64,000 nt of DNA from Marinisporobacter sp. (GTDB lineage: Bacteria > Bacillota > Clostridia > Peptostreptococcales > Thermotaleaceae). The notes under the pieces were generated by a model. The model made no database searches, was not told where the DNA came from, and worked only from the letters and a program-made list of their open reading frames with translations. The translations under genes and the position numbers were made by a program. Shown here piece by piece: positions 17,544 through 26,402 of this stretch. Where the stretch lies: NCBI GenBank assembly GCA_025210525.1, contig JAOARP010000031.1, positions 62,001 to 126,000 on the forward strand, read 5' to 3'. Each line of letters starts with the position of its first letter. Position 1 is the first letter of the stretch.

Positions 17544-18164
17544 TTATTTTGTAATCAAAAACATTTCTTCTTCAATTTTAGGATTATATTGAAAGTCGCT
17601 GTATTTTACTTCTATTCTTTTTTCACCTTTTATATCAAACACCTCTAGTAAATAAGGTTCTAAATGTTCTAGATTGATCCATAATCGTTCTTTATGATAA
17701 TATACATGATTTCCTGGAATTTCTGTATCTATAGTGATATAGTCCTTTTCTTCTAATGTTTCTATATTCCCTTTGACTTCTTCAGAATTTAAAGAATTTC
17801 TTAGGAAATATCCTAAAAACATATTTTGCTCTTTAGAATTTAAAAATTCCTCCATCATCCATACTTGTTTAATTCCTGGATGATAAATCCATGCCTTTTG
17901 TCCATTTCCTATAGTAATTTTCCCCTGCAAATCTTTTGGCCCTATTACTTCTAATTTGTATTTATTAGGCTTTTTAAACCATTGCTTCATGATGTATTTT
18001 TCTGGGTTTTTATTTCCTTTAACAGTTATTTCTACTTGACAACTATAGCTTTCCATTTTATTTAACTTCTTTTGGGCTTCATATAATAAATCTTCTTTTG
18101 TTTTAGGTGCACATCCTACAATAAGCAATATAAAAACAATCCATAATAAGCTTCTACTTCTCAA
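17544..18164 (-). CDS. LolA-fold lipoprotein, GerS/YdcC type
   Basis: I start at TTG 18164 (MRSRSLLWIVFILLIVGCAPK); GGAGG is 8 nt upstream, while the longer GTG start lies inside the ribosome site. The lipobox LIVGC predicts a membrane-anchored lipoprotein. The remainder (about 186 residues) has the unclosed beta-barrel LolA-like pattern: MKQWFKKPNKYKLEVIGP, then ITIGNGQKAWIYHPGIKQVW. In C. difficile GerS is such a protein, encoded with alr2 and needed with CwlD for cortex modification; in Bacillus, ydcC occupies the same place between acpS and alr. The spore role here is inference from family and context. Confidence 0.82.
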   Translation of the reverse strand: MRSRSLLWIVFILLIVGCAPKTKEDLLYEAQKKLNKMESYSCQVEITVKGNKNPEKYIMKQWFKKPNKYKLEVIGPKDLQGKITIGNGQKAWIYHPGIKQVWMMEEFLNSKEQNMFLGYFLRNSLNSEEVKGNIETLEEKDYITIDTEIPGNHVYYHKERLWINLEHLEPYLLEVFDIKGEKRIEVKYSDFQYNPKIEEEMFLITK

Positions 18165-18235
18165 TATAAATCCCTCCACATAAAGATTCCTCTATTCATC
18201 TTTACGTAGTAAAAAGGCTTATTATGCATTTATAT

Positions 18236-19789
18236 TTATCTTCCTACAATCTCTTTTATAGCAAAAGGTACTTCTTTTACAATATCGGATGCTACTAATC
18301 CATACTCTCCAACTTTCTTTGCTGCTAAATCTCCTGCTGTTCCATGAATATATACAGCAGCAGCTGCTGCCTTTAGTGGATCTATTCCTTGTGCTACAAG
18401 ACCTGTCACAATTCCCGTAAGTACATCTCCACTGCCTGCTGTAGCCATTCCTGGATTTCCTGTTATATTGATAAAAATTTCTCCCTTTGGTCCTGCTACA
18501 ACCGTTCTTGCACCCTTCAATATGACTACCACATTCCACTTTTTAGCAAAATCAGTTGCCACCTCTATTCTATTATTATTAATATAATCAATTTCAAGTC
18601 CTGTTAATCTTGCCATTTCTCCTACATGTGGAGTCATAACCGTTTGAGATTTAATTAACTTCAAAAATTCTTTTCTATTGGCTAAAGCATTCAGTGCATC
18701 TGCATCTAATACCATAGGTGTAGAAGTATGTTCTAACATATTTCTCAAAAGCTCTTCTAGCTCTCTACTTCTTCCACTACCAGGTCCTACAGCAATCACA
18801 TTACTTTCTTCCATGGTTTTAAGAATTTTTTCAATATCACTAATTCCTACAACACCTCTTTTAAACTCTGGTAAAGGTACTGTAATCACTTCTGTAAGCC
18901 TTGTCTCCATAATGGTATTTAAACTTTGCGGAACAGGCATTTTAATAAGTCCTGCGCCACTTCTAAGAGCTGATTCACAAGAAAGAATTGCAGCTCCTGT
19001 CATGCCTGTAGAGCCTGCTACAATATAGGCTTTTCCATAACTTCCCTTATGAGTATCTCTTTTTCTAACAGGCATAATTTCTCTAACCATATCTTCTGTA
19101 ATCAAGTTTCTATTGAACTGCATTTTTTCTATGGCTTTTTTAGGAATACCAATATCTTTTAAAATCATCTCTCCTACATAATCTACTCCAGGATAACTAA
19201 GATTTCCTATTTTAGGCAATGCTAAGACTACTGTTTTATCTGCCTTTACAGCTGTACCATAAACGGCTCCATCATTTGCACCTATTCCTGACGGTATATC
19301 AATAGATATAACTTTTTTTCCTGATTCATTAATGGTTTGAATAATTTCCCCAATCAATCCATCTACTTCTCTTTTTAATCCTGTACCAAAAATACCATCT
19401 ACAATGACTCTACAAGATTTTACTGCATCTGAAAACTTCTTCAAATTATTAACACCTATTAAAATCTGAATATCTATATTTAATTTATGAATAATATCAT
19501 AATTTATCTTCGCATCTCCTTTTATCTCTGCTGGATTCCCTGTAATAAATACCTTCACAGGAATGCCTTTATGAAATAAATGTCTTGCTGCAACAAAACC
19601 ATCTCCACCATTATTTCCTAATCCACATACGATAGTTACTTCTTTATTTTTTCTTTTTTCAACACTTTTTAAAACTTCTTCCGTAATAGCCACCCCTGCA
19701 TGCTCCATCAATAATATTCCAGGTATACAAAATTCATCTACCGCTAAACGATCTAATTCCTTGATCTGTTCACCATTTACAATTTTCAT
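18236..19789 (-). CDS. nnr: Bifunctional NAD(P)H-hydrate epimerase / ADP-dependent dehydratase
   Basis: The 517-residue fusion has an N-terminal YjeF_N/NnrE epimerase (1-215: GLGNNGGDGFVAARHL, DGIFGTGL, IDIPSGIGANDG) and a C-terminal ribokinase-like NnrD dehydratase (225-510: YIVAGSTGMTGAAILS, VGPGSGRS, LDADALNAL, GNPGMATAGSGDVLTG). It repairs hydrated NADH and NADPH. The fused form is usual in Firmicutes. The start is 37 nt after the acpS stop, so acpS-nnr is probably one transcript. Confidence 0.96.
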   Translation of the reverse strand: MKIVNGEQIKELDRLAVDEFCIPGILLMEHAGVAITEEVLKSVEKRKNKEVTIVCGLGNNGGDGFVAARHLFHKGIPVKVFITGNPAEIKGDAKINYDIIHKLNIDIQILIGVNNLKKFSDAVKSCRVIVDGIFGTGLKREVDGLIGEIIQTINESGKKVISIDIPSGIGANDGAVYGTAVKADKTVVLALPKIGNLSYPGVDYVGEMILKDIGIPKKAIEKMQFNRNLITEDMVREIMPVRKRDTHKGSYGKAYIVAGSTGMTGAAILSCESALRSGAGLIKMPVPQSLNTIMETRLTEVITVPLPEFKRGVVGISDIEKILKTMEESNVIAVGPGSGRSRELEELLRNMLEHTSTPMVLDADALNALANRKEFLKLIKSQTVMTPHVGEMARLTGLEIDYINNNRIEVATDFAKKWNVVVILKGARTVVAGPKGEIFINITGNPGMATAGSGDVLTGIVTGLVAQGIDPLKAAAAAVYIHGTAGDLAAKKVGEYGLVASDIVKEVPFAIKEIVGR

Positions 19790-19826
19790 ATCACATCTTC
19801 ACCCCTATAATTTTATATCCTATCTA

Positions 19827-20192
19827 TTACTCAGCAAAAGCTTGTGCAATAGCATAATCTTTACTATGAGATATGCTGATAAGTATTTCCTTCATTTCTT
19901 GATCTTCTGCTATTTTTTTTGCATTATTATAAAGAAACACATGCGGTTTTCCCAAAGTGTCTCTCTCAATTTCTATATCTGTCCACTTAAAATTTCTAAG
20001 ACCTGTTCCTAATGCTTTCATAATAGCTTCCTTTGCTGCAAAGTTTCCTGCAATCGTATTCTTTCGATAGTTTATAGTTGAAAAATAAGCGATCTCTTTA
20101 TCTGTAAATATTCTCTTTAAAAACTGATCATTCCGATCTATGGCATTAGCTATTCTTTCTATTTCTATAATGTCTATGCCGATACCTTTCAT
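19827..20192 (-). CDS. acpS: Holo-[acyl-carrier-protein] synthase
   Basis: The protein is 121 residues, the standard AcpS length, with the GIGIDIIEIERI N-terminus, the metal-binding FAAKEAIMKALGTG motif and the SISHSKDYAIAQA C-terminal block. It transfers phosphopantetheine from CoA to acyl carrier protein. It is first in the acpS-nnr-gerS/ydcC-alr-ndoAI-ndoA series; a terminator lies upstream at 20258, so a promoter is expected in 20193-20257. Confidence 0.96.
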   Translation of the reverse strand: MKGIGIDIIEIERIANAIDRNDQFLKRIFTDKEIAYFSTINYRKNTIAGNFAAKEAIMKALGTGLRNFKWTDIEIERDTLGKPHVFLYNNAKKIAEDQEMKEILISISHSKDYAIAQAFAE

Positions 20193-20257
20193 CCCTTTGT
20201 CTCCTATTCTATTGTTTATACTTCTATTTTATATAAAATTTGCCTTTTTAGCAAAAA

Positions 20258-20283
20258 AAAGTACGTGATTTTACGTACTTTTA
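20258..20283 (-). terminator. Intrinsic terminator after coiled-coil protein gene
   Basis: AAAGTACGT and ACGTACTTT (9-bp stem) overlap the stop codon of the gene ending at 20281 and are followed on the minus strand by a run of eight T. Confidence 0.8.
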
Positions 20284-20877
20284 AAGAAATTTTTTATCTA
20301 ATTTATTGGTTTCTTCATGCCCTAAGGTATTGTGTAAATAAGAATATAACGTTTCTACGCGACTTTCTAAATTCAATTTTTCATCCCAACTACTTTTTAA
20401 TTCATCTCTTAATTTGATGATCTCAACGGTTAGTGTCTTAAGCTTCTTATTCCCTTCCTCTATATCTTTATAAGCTATTTCAATAGACGCTTTTAATAAT
20501 TCCATATTTAAAAGCTCTATTTCCTTAGGGAGTGTTTCAAGCTTAAACTGAAACTCATCTATCCGATCATTCACTTCAAGTAATTTTTCTTTTGCGTCTT
20601 CTAATTTAATGAGGGCTTCTTTATTTTTATTATTGTTTACTTCATCTGATAATTTAAGAATCCTTTCCATCAAATTTTGTTTAAGTTTTCTATGGGCTTT
20701 AATTTGCTTTTTTGCATCTTTCTCTTCAGCTACTTTTTCATCTAGCTCTTTTGCTGTCTTTTTCATCGGCTTTGTCATATACACTTCAAAAAGATTTTTC
20801 CAATCTGCATCTTTTATCAATACAGGTATTTTATTTTTTTTCATAATATACTGATCTAAAATAATGTCCTTTGCCAT
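20281..20877 (-). CDS. Coiled-coil cytoplasmic protein of unknown function
   Basis: I start at ATG 20877 (MAKDIILDQYIMKKNKIPVL), which has GGAGG 8 nt upstream; the frame from 20892 begins inside that ribosome site. The 198-residue product has no signal or membrane segment. Residues about 45-185 are almost entirely charged heptad-like helix (many Lys/Glu/Leu), suggesting a long coiled coil. The first 40 residues look globular (KIPVLIKDADWKNLFEVYM). I do not recognise a named family. It lies between mgtE and acpS and ends in its own terminator. Confidence 0.7.
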   Translation of the reverse strand: MAKDIILDQYIMKKNKIPVLIKDADWKNLFEVYMTKPMKKTAKELDEKVAEEKDAKKQIKAHRKLKQNLMERILKLSDEVNNNKNKEALIKLEDAKEKLLEVNDRIDEFQFKLETLPKEIELLNMELLKASIEIAYKDIEEGNKKLKTLTVEIIKLRDELKSSWDEKLNLESRVETLYSYLHNTLGHEETNKLDKKFL

Positions 20878-20965
20878 TCCCATAACCTCCAAAGTATTCC
20901 CCTATATTATATAAATGTATCGTAAACAAAGAGCATTTGTCATGATAGGTCTAAAGTCCTATTTT

Positions 20966-22303
20966 TTATGCTATTCCTAAAAACTTTGTTGCCATTGAAA
21001 AATAGATAAATAGTGATACAGCATCTACAATAGTTGTAATCATCGGACTCGCCATAATAGCAGGATCAAGCTTTAAAGTTTTTGCAATAATAGGTAATGT
21101 CCCTCCAACAAGCTTTGCGAGTACTACTACAACAATAAGAGTAAGACATACGGTAGCAGCAATCCTAATATCTACATGTTGGAAATAATAAATTCTGATA
21201 AAATTTACAAAAGATAAAATAATACCTACAATACAGCTAACTCTTAATTCTTTCCAAACTACTTGTAAAATATCACTAAGGTCAATTTCATCTAGAGCCA
21301 TGCCCCTAATCACAAGGGTAGCTGACTGAGCTCCAGCATTTCCTCCTGTTCCCATAAGCATGGGCATAAAGGCTGCAAGGGCTACAACCGATTGAAGTAC
21401 ATCTTCAAATTTACTAATAATACTACCTGTAAATATGGCTGAAATCATAAGTGCCATCAACCAAACAATTCTTTTTCTTGCTAATGTAAAAACACTTGTT
21501 TCAAGATATTCTTCTTCTGAAGGCTCCATAGCTGCCATCTTGTGAAAGTCTTCTGTATTTTCTTCTTCTATAACATCCACAATATCATCTATGGTAATGA
21601 TTCCAAGAAGTCTTTCTTCCTTATCTACAACAGGTAATGCAATAAAATCATATTTTTTAAAGACATGAGCAATCTCTTCCTGATCATCAAAAGTATTTAC
21701 ATAAATAACCCCTGTATCCATAATTTCTTCAATGGTTTTCTCATCGTCACTTACAACGATTTTTCTTAAGGATACAATCCCTTCTAATTTTCGATTTCCA
21801 CTCATCACATAGCAAGTATAAATGGTCTCTTTATCGATCCCAATTTTTTTGATATATTCCATAGCTCGCTTTACGGTCATTTCTTTTTTAAGTCCAACAT
21901 ATTCTATAGTCATTAAACTTCCTGCAGAATTTGCAGGATAATTTAAAAACTGATTGATCAGCTTTCTTTCTTCTTCTTTTGTATTTTTCAGTATTTTTTT
22001 CACAATCGTTGCTGGCATTTCTTCTAATATATCAATCATATCATCAAAAAATAACTCGTCCATAATATAGCTGATTTCTTTATCTGTAATGGCATTAATA
22101 ACATGCATTTGATTTTCATTAGATAGATTGGCAAATACATCTACAGCAATATTCTTAGGCATCATCCTAAAAAGAATCAGTGCATTATTGGTATCCATCT
22201 CTTCTAAAAGTTCCGCAACATCCACTGGATTCATTTCTAGCATTTCCCGTCTTGCATCAGCGTATCTTTTGGTGTTCATTAATTCAATTACATAATCTTT
22301 CAT
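20966..22303 (-). CDS. mgtE: Magnesium transporter MgtE
   Basis: From ATG 22303 (7 nt after GGAGG) the protein is 445 residues. It has the MgtE N domain (1-125), a pair of CBS domains (about 130-255, including FIALPVVDKEERLLGIITIDDI) and five C-terminal membrane helices with the MPMLMGTGGNAGAQSAT and AKLVGGTLPI signatures that line the Mg2+ pore. It is controlled by an M-box riboswitch upstream, and a possible leader peptide ORF ends 13 nt before its start codon. Confidence 0.97.
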   Translation of the reverse strand: MKDYVIELMNTKRYADARREMLEMNPVDVAELLEEMDTNNALILFRMMPKNIAVDVFANLSNENQMHVINAITDKEISYIMDELFFDDMIDILEEMPATIVKKILKNTKEEERKLINQFLNYPANSAGSLMTIEYVGLKKEMTVKRAMEYIKKIGIDKETIYTCYVMSGNRKLEGIVSLRKIVVSDDEKTIEEIMDTGVIYVNTFDDQEEIAHVFKKYDFIALPVVDKEERLLGIITIDDIVDVIEEENTEDFHKMAAMEPSEEEYLETSVFTLARKRIVWLMALMISAIFTGSIISKFEDVLQSVVALAAFMPMLMGTGGNAGAQSATLVIRGMALDEIDLSDILQVVWKELRVSCIVGIILSFVNFIRIYYFQHVDIRIAATVCLTLIVVVVLAKLVGGTLPIIAKTLKLDPAIMASPMITTIVDAVSLFIYFSMATKFLGIA

Positions 22304-22316
22304 CAAAAGCCCTCCT

Positions 22317-22415
22317 TTAGAAGAGCCATAAACACCAAATGATGGTTATGGCTCTTCTTAAAATATTTATTTTACTAGTTTTCCGTTTCGGTAAGGGACT
22401 AGCATCCACAACCAT
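22317..22415 (-). CDS. Candidate 32-aa leader peptide between M-box terminator and mgtE
   Basis: The frame from ATG 22415 to TAA 22319-22317 has AAAGG 6 nt upstream of the ATG. It begins MVVDASPLPKRKTSK and ends in a hydrophobic tail (ITIIWCLWLF). The stop codon abuts the mgtE ribosome site (TAA followed by AGGAGG), which would couple the two. The N-terminus resembles the Salmonella MgtL leader (MEPDPTPLPRRR as I recall it). The CCC, CCG and CGG codons are rare in this AT-rich DNA. No database support was available; a chance ORF is possible. Confidence 0.45.
   Translation of the reverse strand: MVVDASPLPKRKTSKINILRRAITIIWCLWLF
22321..22356 (-). other. Stem-loop just upstream of the mgtE ribosome site
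   Basis: AAGAGCCATAA and TTATGGCTCTT form an 11-bp perfect stem around a 14-nt loop. It is not followed by a T-run and ends only 3 nt before the AAGGAGG of mgtE. It overlaps the last codons of the candidate leader peptide. It could influence mgtE translation or mRNA stability. Confidence 0.6.
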
Positions 22416-22443
22416 CACCAACCTTTCGTTATTTTATGAAAAC

Positions 22444-22468
22444 AAAAAAACTCTACTCAACAGTAGAG
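22444..22468 (-). terminator. M-box expression-platform terminator
   Basis: CTCTACT-loop-AGTAGAG followed by seven T on the minus strand. It lies just downstream of the M-box aptamer and upstream of mgtE, as expected for Mg2+-dependent attenuation. Confidence 0.85.
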
Positions 22469-22477
22469 AAAAATATC

Positions 22478-22630
22478 TTTTCCTATGTTGAGCTTTAGCA
22501 CTATTGAGCTTTGACCACATGGTCAGCTGCATTAAATATAACCTTCGCGATTATACCTGTTAACCCGTTGGCGTCTCTCGACATTTCCGGGCATCAGCGT
22601 ATATCTCAATAGGAGCCTCACCTAACATTC
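22478..22630 (-). ncRNA. M-box (ykoK) magnesium riboswitch
   Basis: The minus strand carries the M-box core: GTTAGGTGAGGCTCCTAT, then ATACGCTGATGCCCGG, AAATGTCGAGAGACGCCAAC, GGGTTAACAGG and the CAGCTGACCATG segment. These are the conserved P2-P6 loop sequences of the M-box class. It is followed by a terminator hairpin and by mgtE. Binding of Mg2+ is expected to favour termination. Confidence 0.93.
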
Positions 22631-22649
22631 ATCTTAACTTATCAATATT

Positions 22650-22678
22650 ATTATATGCTATCTTTCCTCACTTATCAA
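22650..22678 (-). promoter_or_regulatory. Promoter of the M-box-mgtE transcript
   Basis: On the minus strand TTGATA (22678-22673) and TATAAT (22655-22650) are exactly 17 bp apart, about 20 nt before the M-box aptamer. Confidence 0.75.
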
Positions 22679-22797
22679 GGTTTTCAATGTTTATTTCAGC
22701 GGTTTGTGTATTATTGTATATTTATTTTTTGAAATAAATATGAATAAACTATCTATATTCAATTTTATCTTTATTTTAAAAATTTTCATATTTTATG

Positions 22798-22826
22798 TTG
22801 ACGAACCTAGTAATCAGTAGTAAAAT
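22798..22826 (+). promoter_or_regulatory. Promoter of the T-box-ilvD transcript
   Basis: TTGACG (22798-22803) and TAAAAT (22821-22826) are 17 bp apart, about 30 nt before the T-box leader. Confidence 0.7.
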
Positions 22827-22857
22827 AGGTTTAATTAATTTTCAGAAAAATAAAATT

Positions 22858-23158
22858 TTAAAAGCAATGACGGAGAGAAAAATACATGTTTCTTTAACTA
22901 CAGAGAGCTGATGTTTGCTGAAAATCAGCGTTAAAGCAGTATATAATAATCACTTCGTAGCTGCCAAGTCGAAAATATTCAAGTAGATAAGGCCGGGATT
23001 CTATATTATTTAGAAGTGCCACCGTTATATGGCTAAGGTTAATGATTTGACCTGAAGAGATAATTCATGTGAATGAATTGTAAATTAGGGTGGTACCGCG
23101 AGAAAAATCTCTCGTCCCTAAGATATAACTTTATATCTTAGAGACGAGGGATTTTTTA
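22858..23158 (+). ncRNA. T-box leader of ilvD
   Basis: The conserved T-box AGGGTGGTACCGCG lies at 23087-23100. Stem I hallmarks precede it: AGCAATGACGGAGAG near 22862, then AGAGAGCTGATG with its apical loop. A long terminator follows (23106-23158, about 20 bp stem with ACTT loop and a T-run). Uncharged tRNA would stabilise the antiterminator. From the gene, an Ile, Leu or Val tRNA is expected, but I could not assign the specifier codon with confidence. Confidence 0.93.
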
Positions 23159-23185
23159 TCATTTATATATTAAAGGAGGATTTTT

Positions 23186-24844
23186 ATGAAAAGCGATCAA
23201 ATAAAAAAAGGTGCAAAAGGAGCTCCTGTAAGATCTTTATTTTATGGGATGGGATATACAAAAGAAGAAATAGACAGACCCCTTATTGGTATTGTTAATG
23301 CACAAAATGAAATCATAGCAGGACATATGCATTTAGATAGAATTGCAGAAGCTGCTAAAATGGGGGTTGCTATGGCAGGAGGTACTCCTGTAGAATTTCC
23401 TGCAATAGGAATTTGTGATGGAATTGCTATGGGGCATGATGGGATGAAATATCCACTTGCAAGTCGTGAGCTTATTGCTGATTCTATTGAAGCTATGGCA
23501 ATGGGACATGCCTTTGATGGATTAGTCCTTATTCCAAACTGCGATAAAATCGTTCCAGGGATGCTTATGGCTGCTGCAAGATTAAATATTCCAGCAGTAG
23601 TTGTTAGTGGCGGTCCTATGAGAGCAGGAGAGCATAATGGTAAAGCATTAGATTTTAGTAGTGTTATAGAAGGGGTTGGATCTTTTAAAGACAATAAAAT
23701 GACAGAGGAAGAATTAGAAGAATTAGCAAGAAAATCATGTCCTGGATGTGGTTCTTGCTCAGGACTTTTCACTGCTAATAGTATGAACTGTTTAACAGAA
23801 GTACTAGGAATGGGTCTTCCTTACAATGGTACAGCTGCCGCTCACTCAGGTGAAAGAATTCAGCTTGCAAAATATGCAGGAATGAAAGTAATGGATTGTG
23901 TGAAAAACGATATAAAACCATTAGATATCCTAACACTTGATGCTTTTAAAAATGCAATCACTATCGATATGGCTATGGCTGGATCTTCAAACACAGTACT
24001 ACACCTACCAGCAATCGCTCATGAAGCCGGTATACCGCTACCCCTTGATTTATTTGATGAAATCAGTCAGGTAACTCCATATCTTACAAAGCTTAGCCCT
24101 AGTGGCAAGCATCATATGGAAGACTTACACCGTGCAGGAGGAATCCCTGCTCTTATGGCAGAGCTAACTAAAAAAGATTTAATCAACCTAGATGTAATGA
24201 CTATTACAGGACAAAATGTTGGTGAAAAATTAAAGCCTCACAAAGTTCTTGATTATGATATTATCCATCCTATTGAAAGCCCTTATAGAAATAAAGGTGG
24301 ACTTGCTATTCTTAGGGGAAATCTAGCAGTAGATGGAGCCGTTGTAAAAGAATCAGCAGTAGCAGATGAAATGTTAGTCCACGAAGGCCCTGCAAAGGTA
24401 TACGATTCAGAAGAAGAAGCAGTAAATGCTATCTTTGATGGAAAAATTGTAAAGGGTGATGTAGTAGTAATCAGATACGAAGGTCCTAAGGGGGGTCCTG
24501 GTATGAGAGAGATGCTATCTCCTACTTCTGCTATTGCTGGTATGGGACTTGATAAGGACGTAGCACTCCTTACGGATGGTAGATTCTCAGGAGCTACTCG
24601 TGGCGCTGCCATTGGTCATGTTTCCCCTGAGGCTATGGAGGGTGGACTTGTTGGTCTTGTTGAAAATGGAGATATCATCAGTATCGATATTCCTAATAAA
24701 AAATTAGAAGTAAAATTAAGTGATGAAGAGATAGAGAAACGTAAAGCAAACTTTGTACAACCTGATCCTAAGGTTACAAAGGGCTATTTAGCAAGATATG
24801 CAAAACTCGTTACTTCTGCAAGTACAGGGGCAGTATTAAAATAA
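23186..24844 (+). CDS. ilvD: Dihydroxy-acid dehydratase
   Basis: The 552-residue protein has the family cysteines in [11 protein letters not shown] and [20 protein letters not shown], the [21 protein letters not shown] block, and the C-terminal [14 protein letters not shown] and [10 protein letters not shown] blocks. It uses an iron-sulfur cluster to make 2-keto acids in Ile/Val synthesis. AAAGGAGG precedes the ATG. It stands alone here: no other ilv or leu genes are adjacent, and it is followed by a strong hairpin. Confidence 0.97.
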   Translation: MKSDQIKKGAKGAPVRSLFYGMGYTKEEIDRPLIGIVNAQNEIIAGHMHLDRIAEAAKMGVAMAGGTPVEFPAIGICDGIAMGHDGMKYPLASRELIADSIEAMAMGHAFDGLVLIPNCDKIVPGMLMAAARLNIPAVVVSGGPMRAGEHNGKALDFSSVIEGVGSFKDNKMTEEELEELARKSCPGCGSCSGLFTANSMNCLTEVLGMGLPYNGTAAAHSGERIQLAKYAGMKVMDCVKNDIKPLDILTLDAFKNAITIDMAMAGSSNTVLHLPAIAHEAGIPLPLDLFDEISQVTPYLTKLSPSGKHHMEDLHRAGGIPALMAELTKKDLINLDVMTITGQNVGEKLKPHKVLDYDIIHPIESPYRNKGGLAILRGNLAVDGAVVKESAVADEMLVHEGPAKVYDSEEEAVNAIFDGKIVKGDVVVIRYEGPKGGPGMREMLSPTSAIAGMGLDKDVALLTDGRFSGATRGAAIGHVSPEAMEGGLVGLVENGDIISIDIPNKKLEVKLSDEEIEKRKANFVQPDPKVTKGYLARYAKLVTSASTGAVLK

Positions 24845-24872
24845 AGAAAAAATTTAAAGATATTTTTCATAA

Positions 24873-24913
24873 AATAATTTAGAGCAGTCCATAGCAGACT
24901 GCTCTAAATTATT
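24873..24913. terminator. 17-bp perfect hairpin between ilvD and DUF4097 gene
   Basis: AATAATTTAGAGCAGTC (24873-24889) pairs fully with 24897-24913 around a 7-nt loop. It lies between convergent genes and overlaps the stop codon of the minus-strand gene, so it probably stops transcription from both sides, though neither side has a long pure T-run. Confidence 0.75.
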
Positions 24914-25790
24914 TCACCAAATCAATATCACCCGAAACTGTATCAATATGGATTGTATTTTTTACATCTTCACTTTTTCCAATATTTCCATAAAGCTTAT
25001 TTCTACCTTTATTTTTCTCTATTTTTATAGGGAATTCACAATTGATTTCTCCAGATGTAGAGCTTGCTTCTAAACGAAATGGAATTGTTTTAGAAAACTT
25101 TATTTCAACATCTCCAGAGGTAGATTTAAAAGCTAAATCCTCCTTTAAATCTTCAACTTTTATAGATATATCTCCTGAAACAGATTTTGCATATAGATTT
25201 CCTTTAGATGCTTCTATTTCTATATCTCCAGAAACAGTTTTAAAGGTAGCTTTTTTTGCATTTATTTCTTCCCCTTCAACATCTCCTGATACAGTTGAAA
25301 TATTTGCCATTTCCATTTGAAGCTTTCCAAAATCAATCTCTCCTGATACTGCTTCTATATCTATATTTTTTGAATATTCCTTTGGAATATACACATCTAA
25401 ATTAGTATCTGATCTATTTCCTTTTCCTATATTCATAACCATTTCATTCTTCTTTTTTTCTTTTATAAATATAGAATTATCCTCTTTTTCTATATTTAAT
25501 GGAGTCACCTTCTCATTCATTGTTCCATAAAAATGAATCTTTATATCTTTTCTATCTTCTGGAATCATCTTCACATTTGTACTGATCATATCTATATAAA
25601 TGTTCTCAACCTTTTCTATTTCTACAGTTTTAGTAATATCCACATCATTCTTAATAGATTCTTGATTAGTAGCATTTGTTACATGTAGAATATTTTCTCC
25701 AGCTTGCATAAATAACCCTGCTGAAATCCCAAAGGACACAACCATAATAACAAATGTCCATAAAATAAATTTTTTCATATTTCCATTCAA
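24909..25790 (-). CDS. DUF4097 beta-repeat protein, membrane anchored
   Basis: I start at TTG 25790 because GGAGG lies 7 nt upstream; the longer ATG frame begins before that site. The 293-residue product has one N-terminal membrane segment (FILWTFVIMVVSFGISAGLF) and an external right-handed beta-repeat domain. The repeats carry a recurring (V/T)SG(D/E) motif (EAVSGEIDFG, STVSGDVEGE, KTVSGDIEIE, KSVSGDISIK, KSTSGDVEIK, SSTSGEINCE, DTVSGDIDLV), typical of the DUF4097 adhesin-like family. It ends the PadR-DUF1700-DUF4097 operon, a set often linked to envelope stress. Its molecular function is not known. Confidence 0.88.
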   Translation of the reverse strand: MNGNMKKFILWTFVIMVVSFGISAGLFMQAGENILHVTNATNQESIKNDVDITKTVEIEKVENIYIDMISTNVKMIPEDRKDIKIHFYGTMNEKVTPLNIEKEDNSIFIKEKKKNEMVMNIGKGNRSDTNLDVYIPKEYSKNIDIEAVSGEIDFGKLQMEMANISTVSGDVEGEEINAKKATFKTVSGDIEIEASKGNLYAKSVSGDISIKVEDLKEDLAFKSTSGDVEIKFSKTIPFRLEASSTSGEINCEFPIKIEKNKGRNKLYGNIGKSEDVKNTIHIDTVSGDIDLVK

Positions 25791-25820
25791 CTTAACCCCT
25801 CCTGTCAAGTTTAATACCCA

Positions 25821-26402
25821 TTATTTTTTTATAATCTTAAGATTCATTCTTAAATATTTTAATGTAAGCTTATATAATCCTTTTGCCAAATAACAATTTC
25901 CTATAATAAGAAGTACCCCTAATGCAGCTATACCTATTCCTAAGAAGCTTGTTGCTACTGGGTTTGAAGTCATTACTATAGGCATAGAAACTAATGAACC
26001 GAGTAATGGTTTTAAAATAATTCCTACAAGTAATGAACTTCCACCAACAAATACACCAATAGCTCCTCCAAAAAGACCCATTAAAGCCCCAACAACGCCT
26101 AAAAAAGGTCCTAATACAAATACTATATTAAAAAATCCAAGTGCAACAATTGTAAATACAGCTTTTAGAATGTTTGAAAATGATGGATTTTCTGTTGCTT
26201 TATGGATTACACTACTAGCTATATATTGCTTTGCGATTTCATTTGGATTTCCTAAATCCTTAATAATTTCATCTTCTGTTTTGCCTTCTTCTAAAGCAAA
26301 TGTAAAATGTTCCTCATAATCCATTAAAATTTCTTCTCGTTCTTCTTTTGAAAGCTTCTTTAGCAATTCTTCTAATTTCTTTAAATAATCACTTTTATTC
26401 AC
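25821..26402 (-). CDS. DUF1700 membrane protein
   Basis: I start at GTG 26402 ([17 protein letters not shown]), which overlaps the padR stop by 8 nt (GTGAATAA), has AAGGG 9 nt upstream and matches the usual DUF1700 N-terminus. Residues 1-65 are a charged helical domain ([32 protein letters not shown]); the rest has about four hydrophobic segments rich in Gly and Val. DUF1700 proteins commonly sit between a PadR regulator and a DUF4097 protein, as here; they may act as a membrane partner of the regulator. Confidence 0.9.
   Translation of the reverse strand: MNKSDYLKKLEELLKKLSKEEREEILMDYEEHFTFALEEGKTEDEIIKDLGNPNEIAKQYIASSVIHKATENPSFSNILKAVFTIVALGFFNIVFVLGPFLGVVGALMGLFGGAIGVFVGGSSLLVGIILKPLLGSLVSMPIVMTSNPVATSFLGIGIAALGVLLIIGNCYLAKGLYKLTLKYLRMNLKIIKK

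Noticed and set aside
18222-18539. 105-residue minus-strand ORF rich in Cys, Arg and Ser
   Set aside because: It is an out-of-frame shadow of the nnr gene with implausible composition.
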